A DNA stretch of 64,000 nucleotides from Sphingomonas sp. BGYR3 (GCF_025153455.1 NZ_JANZNT010000002.1:124001-188000); one strand, 5' to 3'. Numbered from the stretch's first letter, positions 16,572-26,257 are shown. Made by a program: numbers and translations. Notes: a model not told the origin generated them from the sequence alone.

Positions 16572-17345
16572 TCAGTTGCCGCCGCCAAAGGCGATGCGGA
16601 CACCGCCGCCGACGATCGACTGGCGCGATTCCACGCCCAGCGTCGCGGGCAGCAGCGAAACGTCGGTCTGCGCCCGGTCCGGCGTCGCGCGCCAGGTGTA
16701 CTGGGCGAACACTTCGAGGTTGTTGTTCAGCTTGTAGGTCGCGCCGCCCATCAGCTGATAGGCAAAGCGGGTCTGCTTGTCGTTGACGACCTCGACGCCC
16801 GACGGCTGATAATCGACATCGACCTGCATCGCGCCCAGACCGACGCCGAAATAGGGCTGGAACCGGCCGGTGCTGTTGATGTCGTAATAGAGGTTGCCGA
16901 AGCCGTAGATCGTCTTCACGCTGCCCGGGTCGGTGGCGAGGATCGCACCGACGGTCGGGTTGGTGGCCAGAGCGGGGCCACGGGTCAGCACGGCGACGTT
17001 GGCGCCGTCGATCACTGCGCCGCCAGCGGCCAGGTTGCGGTGGCTGTCCACCTTGCTGTCGGAATAGCCGCCTTCGAATTCGATGCGCAGGCCGCCGTCA
17101 AAGCGGTAGCCCAGCTGGCCCGACACGTCATAGCCGGTGTTGAAATCCGTTTCCCAACCCAGCGAGGTGCCGGCCGGGATGGCGCCGAAATCGGTGGTGG
17201 CGGGAACGGTGGTGGTGAACTCACCCTGGTTGGTCGAGCTCTGGTCGAGCGTCGCACCGCCGCGGACACCGATATAGACCTGGGCGGCGGCGGGGGCAGC
17301 CGGGATCAGGGCGATCGGAGCGGCAAGGAGAAGGAGCTTACGCAT
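16572..17345 (-). CDS. outer-membrane beta-barrel protein
   Basis: 257 residues. The signal peptide MRKLLLLAAPIALIPAAPAA is followed by Gln and a typical barrel start (VYIGVRGGATLDQ). Alternating amphipathic strands follow, for example DVSGQLGYRFDGGLRIEFEG and LEVFAQYTWRATPDRAQTDV. The last strand ends in a short Gly-rich tail after VRIAFGG. The YFGVGLGAMQVDVDYQ strand places it in the OmpA-like/OmpW-like eight-strand barrel group. There is no peptidoglycan-binding domain. A longer start upstream is ruled out because the signal peptide would be buried. It is probably a single-gene unit with its own terminator. Confidence 0.85.
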   Translation of the reverse strand: MRKLLLLAAPIALIPAAPAAAQVYIGVRGGATLDQSSTNQGEFTTTVPATTDFGAIPAGTSLGWETDFNTGYDVSGQLGYRFDGGLRIEFEGGYSDSKVDSHRNLAAGGAVIDGANVAVLTRGPALATNPTVGAILATDPGSVKTIYGFGNLYYDINSTGRFQPYFGVGLGAMQVDVDYQPSGVEVVNDKQTRFAYQLMGGATYKLNNNLEVFAQYTWRATPDRAQTDVSLLPATLGVESRQSIVGGGVRIAFGGGN

Positions 17346-17478
17346 GGAACGGGTCCTCTTGTCAGATATGCTTTTGGCGCAATCAGCATTCAGGCGGCCA
17401 TTGGCCGGCCAGGCTGATCGAGCGCACAACGACATTCCGACCCGCTGGTTTCACGGATTTCACCGCAAAAGCGATGCG

Positions 17479-17496
17479 AGCCACAGCAGCGTGGCT
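17479..17496 (-). terminator. possible terminator after ccrM
   Basis: Stem AGCCAC (17479-17484) / GTGGCT (17491-17496), six-base loop, 18 bases past the ccrM stop. A short T-run (CTTTTG) follows a few bases later on the minus strand. The stem is weak, so the call is tentative. Confidence 0.35.
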
Positions 17497-17513
17497 TTGC
17501 TGCAACAGTGGCC

Positions 17514-18662
<1,149 letters not shown>

Positions 18663-18690
18663 TCAGAGGCCGGACAAGGCCCCAAGTCGG

Positions 18691-18831
18691 GAGTCCCCGT
18701 CAAGCGCGCAATGGTTAACGAAAAGCGCGGGGATTCCATGCGGTTCCGGGCGATTCCTGCCATGATGGCAGATATTGAGTCCGCGGGTTGTCCACAGCCC
18801 CAAGGGATTGGGGGTGTGACCGAAAAGACTC
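18691..18831 (-). promoter_or_regulatory. GANTC cluster in the ccrM upstream region
   Basis: Five GANTC sites fall within 141 bases: 18691 (GAGTC), 18732 (GATTC), 18752 (GATTC), 18777 (GAGTC) and 18827 (GACTC). Chance predicts about half a site in this length. A TTGTCCACA at 18788-18796 differs from the DnaA box TTATCCACA by one base. In Caulobacter, methylation of GANTC sites near the ccrM promoter represses it; the same feedback is inferred here. No full CtrA box (TTAA-N7-TTAA) was found, only one half site (GTTAAC near 18714). Confidence 0.6.
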
Positions 18832-18853
18832 AATCGGCGGGCAGGAATGATTT

Positions 18854-19420
18854 TCACAGCAATATCGCCTGGGCAACCGGCGCAAAGCTGCGGCGATGGA
18901 GCGGGGTGGGGCCAAGCGTGCGGAGCGCGGCCAGATGCGCGGCGCTGCCATAGCCCTTGTTCCTGGCCCAGCCATAGCCGGGATGGACGGCATCAGCCGC
19001 TTTCATCATCCGGTCGCGCGTCACCTTTGCGATGATGCTGGCCGCGGAGATGCACGGTTCGATGGCGTCGCCCCCGATGATCGCGCGGGATCGCCAGCGC
19101 CAGTCCGGGCAGCGATTGCCGTCGACCAGCACCTCTGTCGGATCGACGCCGAGCGCGGCGACGGCGCGTTCCATCGCCAGCATCGTTGCCCACAGGATGT
19201 TGAGCCGGTCGATCTCCTCCACCTCGGCAATGCCGACGCCCACCGTGCATTGGTCGCGGATCCGGTCGAACAGCGCCTCTCGCCGGCGCTCGGTCAGTTT
19301 CTTGCTGTCATCCAGCCCGGCAATGCCGCCCGGACACAGGATGACGGCGGCGGCGACCACCGGCCCGGCCAGCGGCCCGCGCCCCGCCTCGTCCACCCCG
19401 GCAACAAGGGGGGCGGTCAT
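18854..19420 (-). CDS. rnhB: ribonuclease HII
   Basis: 188 residues starting [20 protein letters not shown]. Asp10-Glu11 and Asp at DGNRCPDW are the expected metal-binding acids. The segments [19 protein letters not shown] and [17 protein letters not shown] are family signatures. It removes ribonucleotides from DNA and RNA primers. The ATG at 19418-19420 overlaps the TGA of the ThiD-VOC gene by four bases, so this is the correct start, and the frame upstream belongs to that gene in another phase. ccrM lies 209 bases downstream. Confidence 0.96.
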   Translation of the reverse strand: MTAPLVAGVDEAGRGPLAGPVVAAAVILCPGGIAGLDDSKKLTERRREALFDRIRDQCTVGVGIAEVEEIDRLNILWATMLAMERAVAALGVDPTEVLVDGNRCPDWRWRSRAIIGGDAIEPCISAASIIAKVTRDRMMKAADAVHPGYGWARNKGYGSAAHLAALRTLGPTPLHRRSFAPVAQAILL

Positions 19421-20586
19421 TCCGGCGTGGCGGCAAGGCGCCAGGGCGGGAAACGGCGCATTTCCCCCGCCTGATACAGGCAGACGGGGTTGCCGGCCGG
19501 ATCGTTCAGCCGCGCCTCTCGCCAGCCCCAGCGTTCGTCGACCGGCTCCTGCGTCACCTGAACCCCCTGTGCCCGCAGATAGGACAGGGTCATGTCGAGA
19601 TCGGCACATTCGAAATAGAGCATCGCGCGCGTCCCCATCTTTTCGGGCCGTTCCAGCGACAGGGTGGTGCCGCCATCGCTTTCGAACCGGGCATATTTGC
19701 CGGGGGTCGACACGATCTGATTGAGGCCGAGCATCCGGTAGAAATGTTCCGCCGCCGCGATATCGGCGACCGGTACGGTGATCTGGTTCATCACCGGGGC
19801 ATAGGGCGAGGCGCCAAGGTCGAGCCGGACGCTGGCATGGCCCATCGGCCCGTGGCCGCCGCCAAGGCCGGGCGCATCCTGCATCGCCAGACGGACGAAC
19901 AGCCGGGCGCGTTCCACCGCGCGGGGCAGATCCCATTCCTTGGCCAGTTCGGTGGCCAGCGCGCTGGACAGAGTGCAGCCGGTGCCATGGGTCGCCATGC
20001 TGTCGATGCGCGGCGCGGCGAAGGCGATTTCCGGCGGGCCGGATGCGGCGGGCTGAAACAGCCGGTCGGTCACGGTTGCGCCGTCGCCATGCCCGCCCTT
20101 GACCAGGACGGCGGTGCCGTGGGCCGCGACCAATGCCGCCGCATCGCCGCCCAGCGCCCGCAATTCGGGCAGGTTGGGGGTGGTGACGCTGGCGACCTGC
20201 ATCAGCCGTTCAAAGGCGCCGATGGTGGCATCGTCGGCCAGTGCCGCGCCGCTGGTGGCGACCATCACGGGGTCGAACACGATCGGGATGCCGCGCAGGT
20301 CCGCCAGCCGGTTGGCGACGGCAAGGGCGGTGCGGGCCGAGCCGATCATGCCGATCTTGACCGCATCGACGCCAATGTCGCGCACCACGCTGTCGATCTG
20401 GGCCACCACCATGTCGGCGGGGACGGCGTGGACGGCATCGACGCCCAGCGTATTCTGCGCCGTGATCGCGGTGATGGCGGTCATCGCATGGCCGCCGAGC
20501 ATGGTGACGGTTTTGATATCCGCCTGAATGCCCGCGCCGCCGCCGCTGTCGGACCCAGCGATGATGAGGATGCGGGGGATGCTCAT
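19417..20586 (-). CDS. thiD: HMP/HMP-P kinase ThiD fused to a C-terminal VOC (glyoxalase-like) domain
   Basis: 389 residues. Residues 1-260 are Thi[21 protein letters not shown] at the N-terminus, [11 protein letters not shown] in the middle, the VLVKGGHG strand and the catalytic [13 protein letters not shown]. ThiD phosphorylates hydroxymethylpyrimidine twice in thiamine synthesis. From about 262 there is a second domain ([55 protein letters not shown]), a single VOC/glyoxalase-bleomycin-resistance unit with several possible metal ligands. No stop or frameshift separates the two, so this is a real fusion. The partner domain's substrate is unknown. The stop overlaps rnhB. Confidence 0.93.
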   Translation of the reverse strand: MSIPRILIIAGSDSGGGAGIQADIKTVTMLGGHAMTAITAITAQNTLGVDAVHAVPADMVVAQIDSVVRDIGVDAVKIGMIGSARTALAVANRLADLRGIPIVFDPVMVATSGAALADDATIGAFERLMQVASVTTPNLPELRALGGDAAALVAAHGTAVLVKGGHGDGATVTDRLFQPAASGPPEIAFAAPRIDSMATHGTGCTLSSALATELAKEWDLPRAVERARLFVRLAMQDAPGLGGGHGPMGHASVRLDLGASPYAPVMNQITVPVADIAAAEHFYRMLGLNQIVSTPGKYARFESDGGTTLSLERPEKMGTRAMLYFECADLDMTLSYLRAQGVQVTQEPVDERWGWREARLNDPAGNPVCLYQAGEMRRFPPWRLAATPE

Positions 20587-20590
20587 CGGA

Positions 20591-20613
20591 TGACAGTTTT
20601 GACAGAATGACAG
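20591..20613 (-). promoter_or_regulatory. three tandem CTGTCA motifs before thiD
   Basis: TGACAG occurs at 20591, 20600 and 20608 (CTGTCA on the gene strand), spaced nine and eight bases, starting five bases upstream of the thiD ATG. The roughly even spacing suggests a binding site or a short slipped repeat. No regulator is known to me for this motif. Confidence 0.3.
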
Positions 20614-20841
20614 TGGTTTTCGAACGACGCGCCAGTGACGCGACGGTCAGGCGACAGCGGCGCGATGCCAGCGATGGCGGCACGCGACGGGCAGGGCAGT
20701 GGCAAGGACATGGCCAAGCCATGCCATATCGGGGCGGGGGTAGGAAAGGGTGAGCGGACGGGAAGTGGGTTGTCACAGCTTGCGTCGGTAGGGCCGCGCG
20801 ATAGGCTTTGGCCGGTTACTCCTCCTGTCACCGGAGATCCG

Positions 20842-21765
20842 ATGATTCTGCGTGCCTGCATCCCTGCCGCTGTCCTTATGTCCGCCGCTTGTCCGGTTGC
20901 CGCGATTGCCCCGGAAGCGGAGCGGCGGGCAATCGAGGTGCGCAGCGGCGAGACGGTCGAGATGGTGGTCAACGGCCAACCGGTGCGGTTTCGCATGGTG
21001 CCGGAGGCGATTTCGGTGCCCACCGTCAATGCCGATACGGCCCAGCGCATCGCGCTTAAGCCCAGCCTGATCGGATATATCTATGTCATCGGGCCGGAGC
21101 GCATCGGCTTTAACACCGACAAGGTCCAATATGGGGAGGGCGAGGGGGCGTTCCGCGTCCGTACTGCGTTCAGCCAGCGGCAATTGGTGACGGGCGCGGA
21201 CGGGATCGCCGGGCCGGAGACGTTTCCGTTCGGCCGAACCCGGTTCATCCTGCGCGATCCGCAGCCGGGCGACCGGGCGATCACCTTTCCCCTCGACCGC
21301 AAGATGGGCGACAGCCAGACCAGCGTCCGCATCGATGTGGGCGGCCGCCCGGTCTATGCCGCGTTCAGCATCGACCGGGCCGAAAGCCTGGTCACCGCCA
21401 CCGCCGGCCGGTGGATCGCCGATGCCAATGGCGGGTTTTTCGACGGCGATGCGCGCGCCGCACCGATCCTGTACGGGGTGTCACGCCCGGTCCGTCCGCT
21501 GAAGCTGCAACGCCCGCTGATGCTGGGCGAGCTTGAGGTCCGCAATCTGGCGGTGCGGGTGTCGGACATCGGCAATGCGCGGGGAATTGCAGAGGGTGCC
21601 GCACCGGAAGAGGACCCGAACGAGATCGTCGTTGTCGGTGACAGCAAGCGCAAGGTGCCCAATCAGCGGCTGTATATCGGCATGGATTCGATCGGGCATT
21701 GCGCGTCGATCGATTACGACTTTACGGCGGGCACCGTGACGCTGATGTGTCCGCCCCGGTCCTGA
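20842..21765 (+). CDS. secreted protein of unknown function, possibly a degenerate aspartic-protease-like fold
   Basis: 307 residues from the ATG at 20842 (GGAG eight bases before it). A short signal peptide is likely (LRACIPAAVLMSAACPVAA). No catalytic motif is recognised. The C-terminal part (LQRPLMLGELEVRNLAVRVS, a disordered Glu/Asp linker, then RLYIGMDSIGHCASIDYDF) has the rhythm of retropepsin-like proteins, in which a strand precedes a final GxDxL loop. The next gene, convergent, is a clear member of that group. The DTG triads are absent, so if related it is inactive. Two Cys near the C-terminus could form a disulfide. Treat as hypothetical. Confidence 0.6.
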   Translation: MILRACIPAAVLMSAACPVAAIAPEAERRAIEVRSGETVEMVVNGQPVRFRMVPEAISVPTVNADTAQRIALKPSLIGYIYVIGPERIGFNTDKVQYGEGEGAFRVRTAFSQRQLVTGADGIAGPETFPFGRTRFILRDPQPGDRAITFPLDRKMGDSQTSVRIDVGGRPVYAAFSIDRAESLVTATAGRWIADANGGFFDGDARAAPILYGVSRPVRPLKLQRPLMLGELEVRNLAVRVSDIGNARGIAEGAAPEEDPNEIVVVGDSKRKVPNQRLYIGMDSIGHCASIDYDFTAGTVTLMCPPRS

Positions 21766-21793
21766 ACGCCGGGCGGGACGATGGCCGGCCGGG

Positions 21794-22690
21794 TCATGCC
21801 GGACACAGGGCCACCCGGCTGCTGCGCTGATCGATCAGCAGGGTGAAGTGTTGAAGCGCGTACGCACCGACGAGCAGTTCGGGGAAGCGGTCCGACACGC
21901 GCACCTCGATATCCGACAGGGTGGCGGCGCCGATGCGGAACGGCCCCTTCATGACGGCGCGGCCGGTGCTGATCGACCCGTTGGTCAGCCGCCCCTCGCC
22001 AGCCGCCGTCACGGTGCCGCCGTCGATGCGGTCGAACAGCGGCTTTGGCAGGACGAACGCGACGTTCGCGCCGGTATCCAGATTGCCCTGAACCACCGTG
22101 TCGCCGATGCGGACGGGGACGCGGAACGCGCGTTCGTATCGCAGGACGCCCGGATCGTCCGAACCCAGCGACAGGGCGCGGGTGAAGGTCAGGCGGCGGG
22201 CGGGATAATCGATGATCAGCAACCCGTCCTCGAAAAAGGCGCGGCCGAGGATGCCGGCAAAGGCGGCGTCCGCGCTCATCCGGCTGGCATAATCGCGGGT
22301 GATGACGTCGATATCGCGGCGGACAAGGCCGCCCAGCTCGACCGAGGCGAGGCGGACGGTGTCGACCGACGCCGTGGTCACCCCGTCCGACGACTGGCCC
22401 GATCCCGTGACCGAGAGGCCGAGGTCCCGGACCAGCGCGGCATCGGCGCGGCCCATGCCGCTGGCCCCGGTATCGACCGCGAAATTGTGCGGCCCGGTGC
22501 CGTTGACCATGGCCGAGACATAGATGCGGCCATCGACGACGCGGAAAGGCACGCTGAACAAGGCATCGGCGGCGGCGGCGGCGCGGGCCGGGGCGCAGGC
22601 GGCGGGCGGGGCGGCGGGTTCCGCGCGCGGCGGCTGATCCTGAACCAGGGCGGCGAGCGCCGCGCCCATGCGGATCATCGTGCCGATCAT
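21794..22690 (-). CDS. secreted retropepsin-like aspartic protease
   Basis: 298 residues. The N-terminus (IRMGAALAALVQDQPP) is weakly signal-like and followed by an Ala/Pro-rich linker. Two catalytic-type motifs are present: AVDTGASG with Asp73 and NLDTGANV with Asp205. Each is followed by the expected hydrophobic strand and a GILGRAFFEDGLLIIDYPAR or LVGAYALQHFTLLIDQRSSR element. The protein thus looks like a two-lobed protease within one chain, whereas viral retropepsins dimerise. The ATG at 22690 has a strong GGAAGGGAGGGG site upstream. The substrate is unknown. Confidence 0.85.
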   Translation of the reverse strand: MIGTMIRMGAALAALVQDQPPRAEPAAPPAACAPARAAAAADALFSVPFRVVDGRIYVSAMVNGTGPHNFAVDTGASGMGRADAALVRDLGLSVTGSGQSSDGVTTASVDTVRLASVELGGLVRRDIDVITRDYASRMSADAAFAGILGRAFFEDGLLIIDYPARRLTFTRALSLGSDDPGVLRYERAFRVPVRIGDTVVQGNLDTGANVAFVLPKPLFDRIDGGTVTAAGEGRLTNGSISTGRAVMKGPFRIGAATLSDIEVRVSDRFPELLVGAYALQHFTLLIDQRSSRVALCPA

Positions 22691-22708
22691 CCGTCCCCTC
22701 CCTTCCGG

Positions 22709-22732
22709 TGTGTATTGCCTGAATAATACACA
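22709..22732. promoter_or_regulatory. perfect inverted repeat, probable operator of the protease gene
   Basis: Arms TGTGTATT (22709-22716) and AATACACA (22725-22732) with an eight-base spacer, centred about 30 bases before the protease ATG and clear of its ribosome site. The AT-rich arms stand out in a GC-rich region. A dimeric repressor site overlapping the promoter is the natural reading; the regulator is not identified. Confidence 0.5.
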
Positions 22733-22763
22733 AAGGGTGGCGGAGCGCAATGGCGGGCGGTGC

Positions 22764-22988
22764 CTAGCCCGTGAAGTGACGGGTGGTGCTGGCCGGATGG
22801 CGTTTCAGCGCATCGCCGGTGCGCGTTGGGCGATCCATCAGTTCGCCGCCGCAGTTCGGGCAGCGTTCGTCCAGCGCATCGGCACATTCGGTGCAAAAGG
22901 TACATTCGAACGAACAGATGAACGCGCCCGGCCGGGCGGGCGGCAGATCGGTGCCGCAGCGTTCGCAATCGGGGCGCATGTCGAGCAT
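22764..22988 (-). CDS. DUF1272 small zinc-ribbon-like protein
   Basis: 74 residues starting MLDMRPDCERCGTDLPP. Four CxxC-type pairs (CERC, CSFECTFC, CTEC, CPNC) would bind two zinc ions. ICSFECTFCTECAD is the DUF1272 signature; members are typically 60-80 residues and uncharacterised. The tail after GGELMDRP is variable. No partner gene is obvious; the palindrome/DUF559 block begins just upstream. Confidence 0.85.
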   Translation of the reverse strand: MLDMRPDCERCGTDLPPARPGAFICSFECTFCTECADALDERCPNCGGELMDRPTRTGDALKRHPASTTRHFTG

Positions 22989-23036
22989 GGGGTCACGGAT
23001 AGGGCAAATCCGGAACGACGAGAAGAAGGAAGAAGG

Positions 23037-23139
23037 CCCTCACCCAACCCTCTCCCGCAAGCGGGAGAGGGCTATGGCTGGCGGCGCGGATGGTCCGCAA
23101 AAGCCCTCTCCCGTCTACGGGAGAGGGTTGGGTGAGGGC
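23037..23139. repeat. paired palindromic repeat of the CCCTCACCCAACC family (solo element)
   Basis: Two copies in inverted orientation. The first (23037-23073) is CCCTCACCCAA then an 11-base hairpin CCCTCTCCCGC / GCGGGAGAGGG. The second (about 23101-23139) is the reverse: hairpin CCCTCTCCCG / CGGGAGAGGG with loop TCTA, then TTGGGTGAGGGC. About 28 unrelated bases lie between. The second copy also forms the 3' boundary of the DUF559 gene, whose stop codon falls in the hairpin loop. Confidence 0.85.
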
Positions 23140-23492
23140 GTTTTCTTTGACCCCTCGAGCTTGGCGAGGATCGTCGCAAGGACGCCGTCCGGGTTTTCCA
23201 ACACGTCGTGGTTCCAGAAGCGGAGCAGCGCGTAGTCTGCTGCTTCCAGTGCCTTGGAGCGGGCTGCGTCGCGTTCGGGGCTGTGCTGGCCGCCGTCCAG
23301 TTCCACGATCACGCGATGTTCGGCGCAGAGAAAGTCCACGATGAACGGGCCGACCGTCGCCTGACGCCGGAACTTGTAGCCGCCAAGCTGCCGGTTGCGC
23401 AGGGATTGCCAGAGGCGTTGTTCCACATCGGTCGCTTCGCGGCGCAGGCGGGCGGCGTGGGGACTGGTCGGGCCGATCGCGGGCATCGACAA
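23115..23492 (-). CDS. second DUF559 vsr-like endonuclease-domain protein
   Basis: 125 residues. DUF559 features are AARLRREATDVEQRLWQSLR near the start, GGYKFRRQATVGPFIVDFLC with Asp53, VIVELDGGQH with Glu64 and Asp66, and LLRFWNHDVLENPDGVL. The acids match a PD-(D/E)XK-like site. The TAG stop is inside the hairpin loop of the adjoining palindrome, so the C-terminal PSPNPLP is repeat-encoded. A third palindrome copy lies 19 bases before the start. It shares the family but not the close sequence of the copy in the pnt operon, so the two are old paralogues or separate arrivals. Confidence 0.88.
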   Translation of the reverse strand: MSMPAIGPTSPHAARLRREATDVEQRLWQSLRNRQLGGYKFRRQATVGPFIVDFLCAEHRVIVELDGGQHSPERDAARSKALEAADYALLRFWNHDVLENPDGVLATILAKLEGSKKTPSPNPLP

Positions 23493-23510
23493 ATGGTATA
23501 GGGAAGAAGG

Positions 23511-23547
23511 CCCTCACCCAACCCTCTCCCGCGAGCGGGAGAGGGCT
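23511..23547. repeat. palindromic repeat bounding the second DUF559 gene
   Basis: CCCTCACCCAA followed by the 11-base hairpin CCCTCTCCCGC / GCGGGAGAGGG (loop GA) and CTT. It is nearly identical to the copy at 23037-23073 and inverted relative to the one at the gene's 3' end; the same GAAGAAGG precedes both. It lies eight bases past the glmM stop and may also act as that gene's terminator. Confidence 0.85.
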
Positions 23548-23555
23548 TTCCCCGC

Positions 23556-24896
23556 TTACGCCGCGGCTGATCGTACGGCGTCGCAGATGCGGTCGACCAC
23601 TGCCTCAACCTGTGCGGCGTCGTCGCCTTCGGCCATTACGCGGATGACGGGTTCGGTGCCGGACGGGCGGATGACCAGGCGGCCCTTGCCCGACAATTCG
23701 GCCTCTGCTGCGGCGATGATGTCGCGCACGCTGGCTGCCTCCAGCGGCTTGCCACCGGAAAAGCGGACATTCTTGAGCAGTTGCGGCACGGGGTCGAAGC
23801 GGTGCAGCACCTGGCTGGCCGGGGCGCCGGCCCGCTTGAGTTCGGCCAGCACCTGAAGCGCGGCAACCAGGCCGTCGCCGGTGGTGGCATAATCGGACAG
23901 GATGATATGGCCGGATTGTTCGCCGCCGACATTGAAGCCGGACCCGCGCATCTCCTCCAGCACATAGCGGTCGCCCACGCGCGTGCGGGCCAGCGAAAGG
24001 CCGGACCGGTCGAGGTGCCGTTCAAGGCCAAGGTTCGACATGACCGTGGCAACAAGGCCGCCGCCCGCCAGCCGGCCGTCGCGCGCCCAGCCATCGGCGA
24101 TGGTCGCCATCAGCTGATCCCCGTCGACCACATGGCCCTGTTCGTCGCACACGATCAGCCGGTCGGCATCGCCGTCCAGCGCAATCCCGATATCCGCGCC
24201 GGACGCGACGACGGTTTCGCACATCGTGTGCGGATAGGTGGAGCCGATGCGGTCGTTGATGTTCTTGCCATTCGGATTGACGCCGATGGCGATGATTTCA
24301 GCGCCCAGTTCCCACAAGGTGGTGGGCGCGACCTGATAGGCGGCACCATTGGCGCAATCGATCACGACTTTCAGCCCGTCGAGGGTCAGCGTGTCTGGAA
24401 AGGTCGCCTTGGCAAAATGGATATAGCGGCCGCGCGCATCCTCGATCCGGCGGGCGCGGCCGATTTCGCTGGACGCGATCAGCGGAATGTCGCTGTCGAT
24501 CAGTGCCTCGATCGCCAGTTCGTCGGCATCGGACAGTTTGTAGCCGTCCGGCCCGAACAGCTTGATCCCGTTATCGGCATAGGGGTTGTGGCTGGCCGAG
24601 ATCATCACGCCCATGTCGGCGCGCATCGACCGGGTCAGCATCGCCACCGCCGGGGTCGGCATCGGGCCGACCATCACGACATCGGTTCCCATGCTGGTAA
24701 AGCCGGCGACCAGCGCGCTTTCCAGCATATAGCCGGACAGGCGCGTATCTTTGCCAATCACGACGCGGTGGCGGTGATCGCCGCGGCGGAAATGCGCGCC
24801 CGCCGCCATGCCGACCTGCATCGCCATGCGCGCGGTCATCGCCCCTGCATTGGTTGCGCCCCGGATACCGTCGGTGCCGAAATATTTCCTTGCCAT
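23556..24896 (-). CDS. glmM: phosphoglucosamine mutase
   Basis: 446 residues starting [20 protein letters not shown]. The phosphorylated serine is Ser102 in [13 protein letters not shown]. The metal loop [16 protein letters not shown] and the sugar loop [20 protein letters not shown] are intact, and the phosphate-binding [12 protein letters not shown] closes the protein. It converts glucosamine-6-phosphate to glucosamine-1-phosphate for UDP-GlcNAc and cell-wall synthesis. The ATG six codons inside a longer open frame matches the family start. In many alphaproteobacteria glmM is near folP or ftsH; here folP is 7 kb away. Confidence 0.97.
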   Translation of the reverse strand: MARKYFGTDGIRGATNAGAMTARMAMQVGMAAGAHFRRGDHRHRVVIGKDTRLSGYMLESALVAGFTSMGTDVVMVGPMPTPAVAMLTRSMRADMGVMISASHNPYADNGIKLFGPDGYKLSDADELAIEALIDSDIPLIASSEIGRARRIEDARGRYIHFAKATFPDTLTLDGLKVVIDCANGAAYQVAPTTLWELGAEIIAIGVNPNGKNINDRIGSTYPHTMCETVVASGADIGIALDGDADRLIVCDEQGHVVDGDQLMATIADGWARDGRLAGGGLVATVMSNLGLERHLDRSGLSLARTRVGDRYVLEEMRGSGFNVGGEQSGHIILSDYATTGDGLVAALQVLAELKRAGAPASQVLHRFDPVPQLLKNVRFSGGKPLEAASVRDIIAAAEAELSGKGRLVIRPSGTEPVIRVMAEGDDAAQVEAVVDRICDAVRSAAA

Positions 24897-24968
24897 CGCG
24901 CGAGCCTGCTCCACCTTGCCGCCATGCGTTGCGGTGCGTCATAGCGCGCACATCAATAAAGGGCGAGT

Positions 24969-26252
24969 ATGTCACAGGCGACACGAATATTGGCGGCGCT
25001 GATCCTGGGCCTGGTGCTCGGGGTGTTCATGGCGGCAGAGGCACCGGGCGGTGCGGCGGCGGTCAACAGCGTGGCCGAACCGGTGGGCCGGGCGTGGCTG
25101 AACGGATTGCAGATGACGGTCGTGCCGCTGGTCATCGCGTTGCTGGTCACCGGCATTGCCGCGACGGCGGAGGCAGCAAAGGCGGGCCGGATCGCGGCGC
25201 GGACCATCGTGACCTGCGTCACCCTGTTGTGGCTGAGTTCGTCGGTCGGCGCGGCCGTGACGCTGGGCCTGTTGAAGCTGTTCCCGCTGGGCGAGACGGC
25301 GGCGGCGGCGCTGAAATCCACCTTTGCCGGGGCGGAGCCGGTCGGCGATGTGCCGCCATTTTCCGAGTTTCTGGTCGCCATCGTGCCGACCAACGTGCTG
25401 GGCGCGGCGGTGAATGACGCGTTCCTGCCGCTGATCCTGTTCACCACCGTATTCGCCTTTGCCGTCACGCGCCTGCCGGAGCCGCCGCGCTTGACCCTGA
25501 CCGGGTTTTTTCAGGCGGTGGCGGACACGATGCTGATCATGATCGGGTGGGTGCTGTGGCTGGCCCCGATCGGCGTTGCGGCGCTGGCGTTCCGGGTCGG
25601 CGCGACGGCGGGCACGGCGGCGGTCGGTGCGCTGATCCACTATGTCCTGATCGTGGGGGGTACGGGCCTGATCCTGTCCCTGTTCGGCTATCCGCTGGCG
25701 GTGTTCGGCGGGCGGATGAAGCTGGGCCGCTTTGCCCGCGCGATCCTGCCCGCACAGGTCGTGGCGCTGTCCACCCAGTCGTCGCTGGCATCGCTGCCCG
25801 CGATGCTGCGCGCGTCGGAGGGGCTGGGCATTCCCGTGGCGCGGTCGGGCGTCATCCTGCCGCTGGCGGTCGCGATTTTCCGCTATACCGGGCCGTGCAT
25901 GAACCTGGCGGTCGCGATTTACGTCGCCCATGTGTTCGGCGTCGAGCTGACCCCGGCGCAGCTGGCGGCGGGGATCGCGGCGGCGGCGATCACTACGATG
26001 GGGGCGGTCAGCCTGCCCGGCACGATCAGCTTCATCAGTTCGATCGCGCCGATCGCGGTGGCCATGGGCCTGCCGGTCGAGCCGCTGGCGCTGCTGGTCG
26101 CGGTCGAGATGCTGCCCGATATCGTGCGGACCATCGGCAATGTGACGGCGGACGTGGCCGTGACGGCGACGGTCAGCGCGCGCGCCGGCGGTGCGGAGGA
26201 TGGCGACGAGCGGACCGAGGCGGACGCGATCCTGGCGGGCAGCCAGGGGTGA
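24969..26252 (+). CDS. dicarboxylate/amino acid:cation symporter (SDF/DAACS family)
   Basis: 427 residues with about ten membrane segments. The family signature is seen: AVNDAFLPLILFTTVFAFAV, the serine-rich hairpin ALSTQSSLASLPAML, and the conserved transport helices with GPCMNLAVAIYVAHVFG and TTMGAVSLPGTISFISSIAP. These transporters import C4-dicarboxylates, glutamate or similar with Na+ or H+. The exact substrate cannot be told, and the usual NMDGT-like motif is replaced here by a GPCMNLA form. It is divergent from glmM and convergent with gor. Confidence 0.92.
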   Translation: MSQATRILAALILGLVLGVFMAAEAPGGAAAVNSVAEPVGRAWLNGLQMTVVPLVIALLVTGIAATAEAAKAGRIAARTIVTCVTLLWLSSSVGAAVTLGLLKLFPLGETAAAALKSTFAGAEPVGDVPPFSEFLVAIVPTNVLGAAVNDAFLPLILFTTVFAFAVTRLPEPPRLTLTGFFQAVADTMLIMIGWVLWLAPIGVAALAFRVGATAGTAAVGALIHYVLIVGGTGLILSLFGYPLAVFGGRMKLGRFARAILPAQVVALSTQSSLASLPAMLRASEGLGIPVARSGVILPLAVAIFRYTGPCMNLAVAIYVAHVFGVELTPAQLAAGIAAAAITTMGAVSLPGTISFISSIAPIAVAMGLPVEPLALLVAVEMLPDIVRTIGNVTADVAVTATVSARAGGAEDGDERTEADAILAGSQG

Positions 26253-26257
26253 GGGCA

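Noticed and set aside
23037-23139. CRISPR-like repetition of CCCTC/GGGAG units
   Set aside because: Copies alternate in orientation, spacing is irregular and no cas genes occur. These are paired palindromes.
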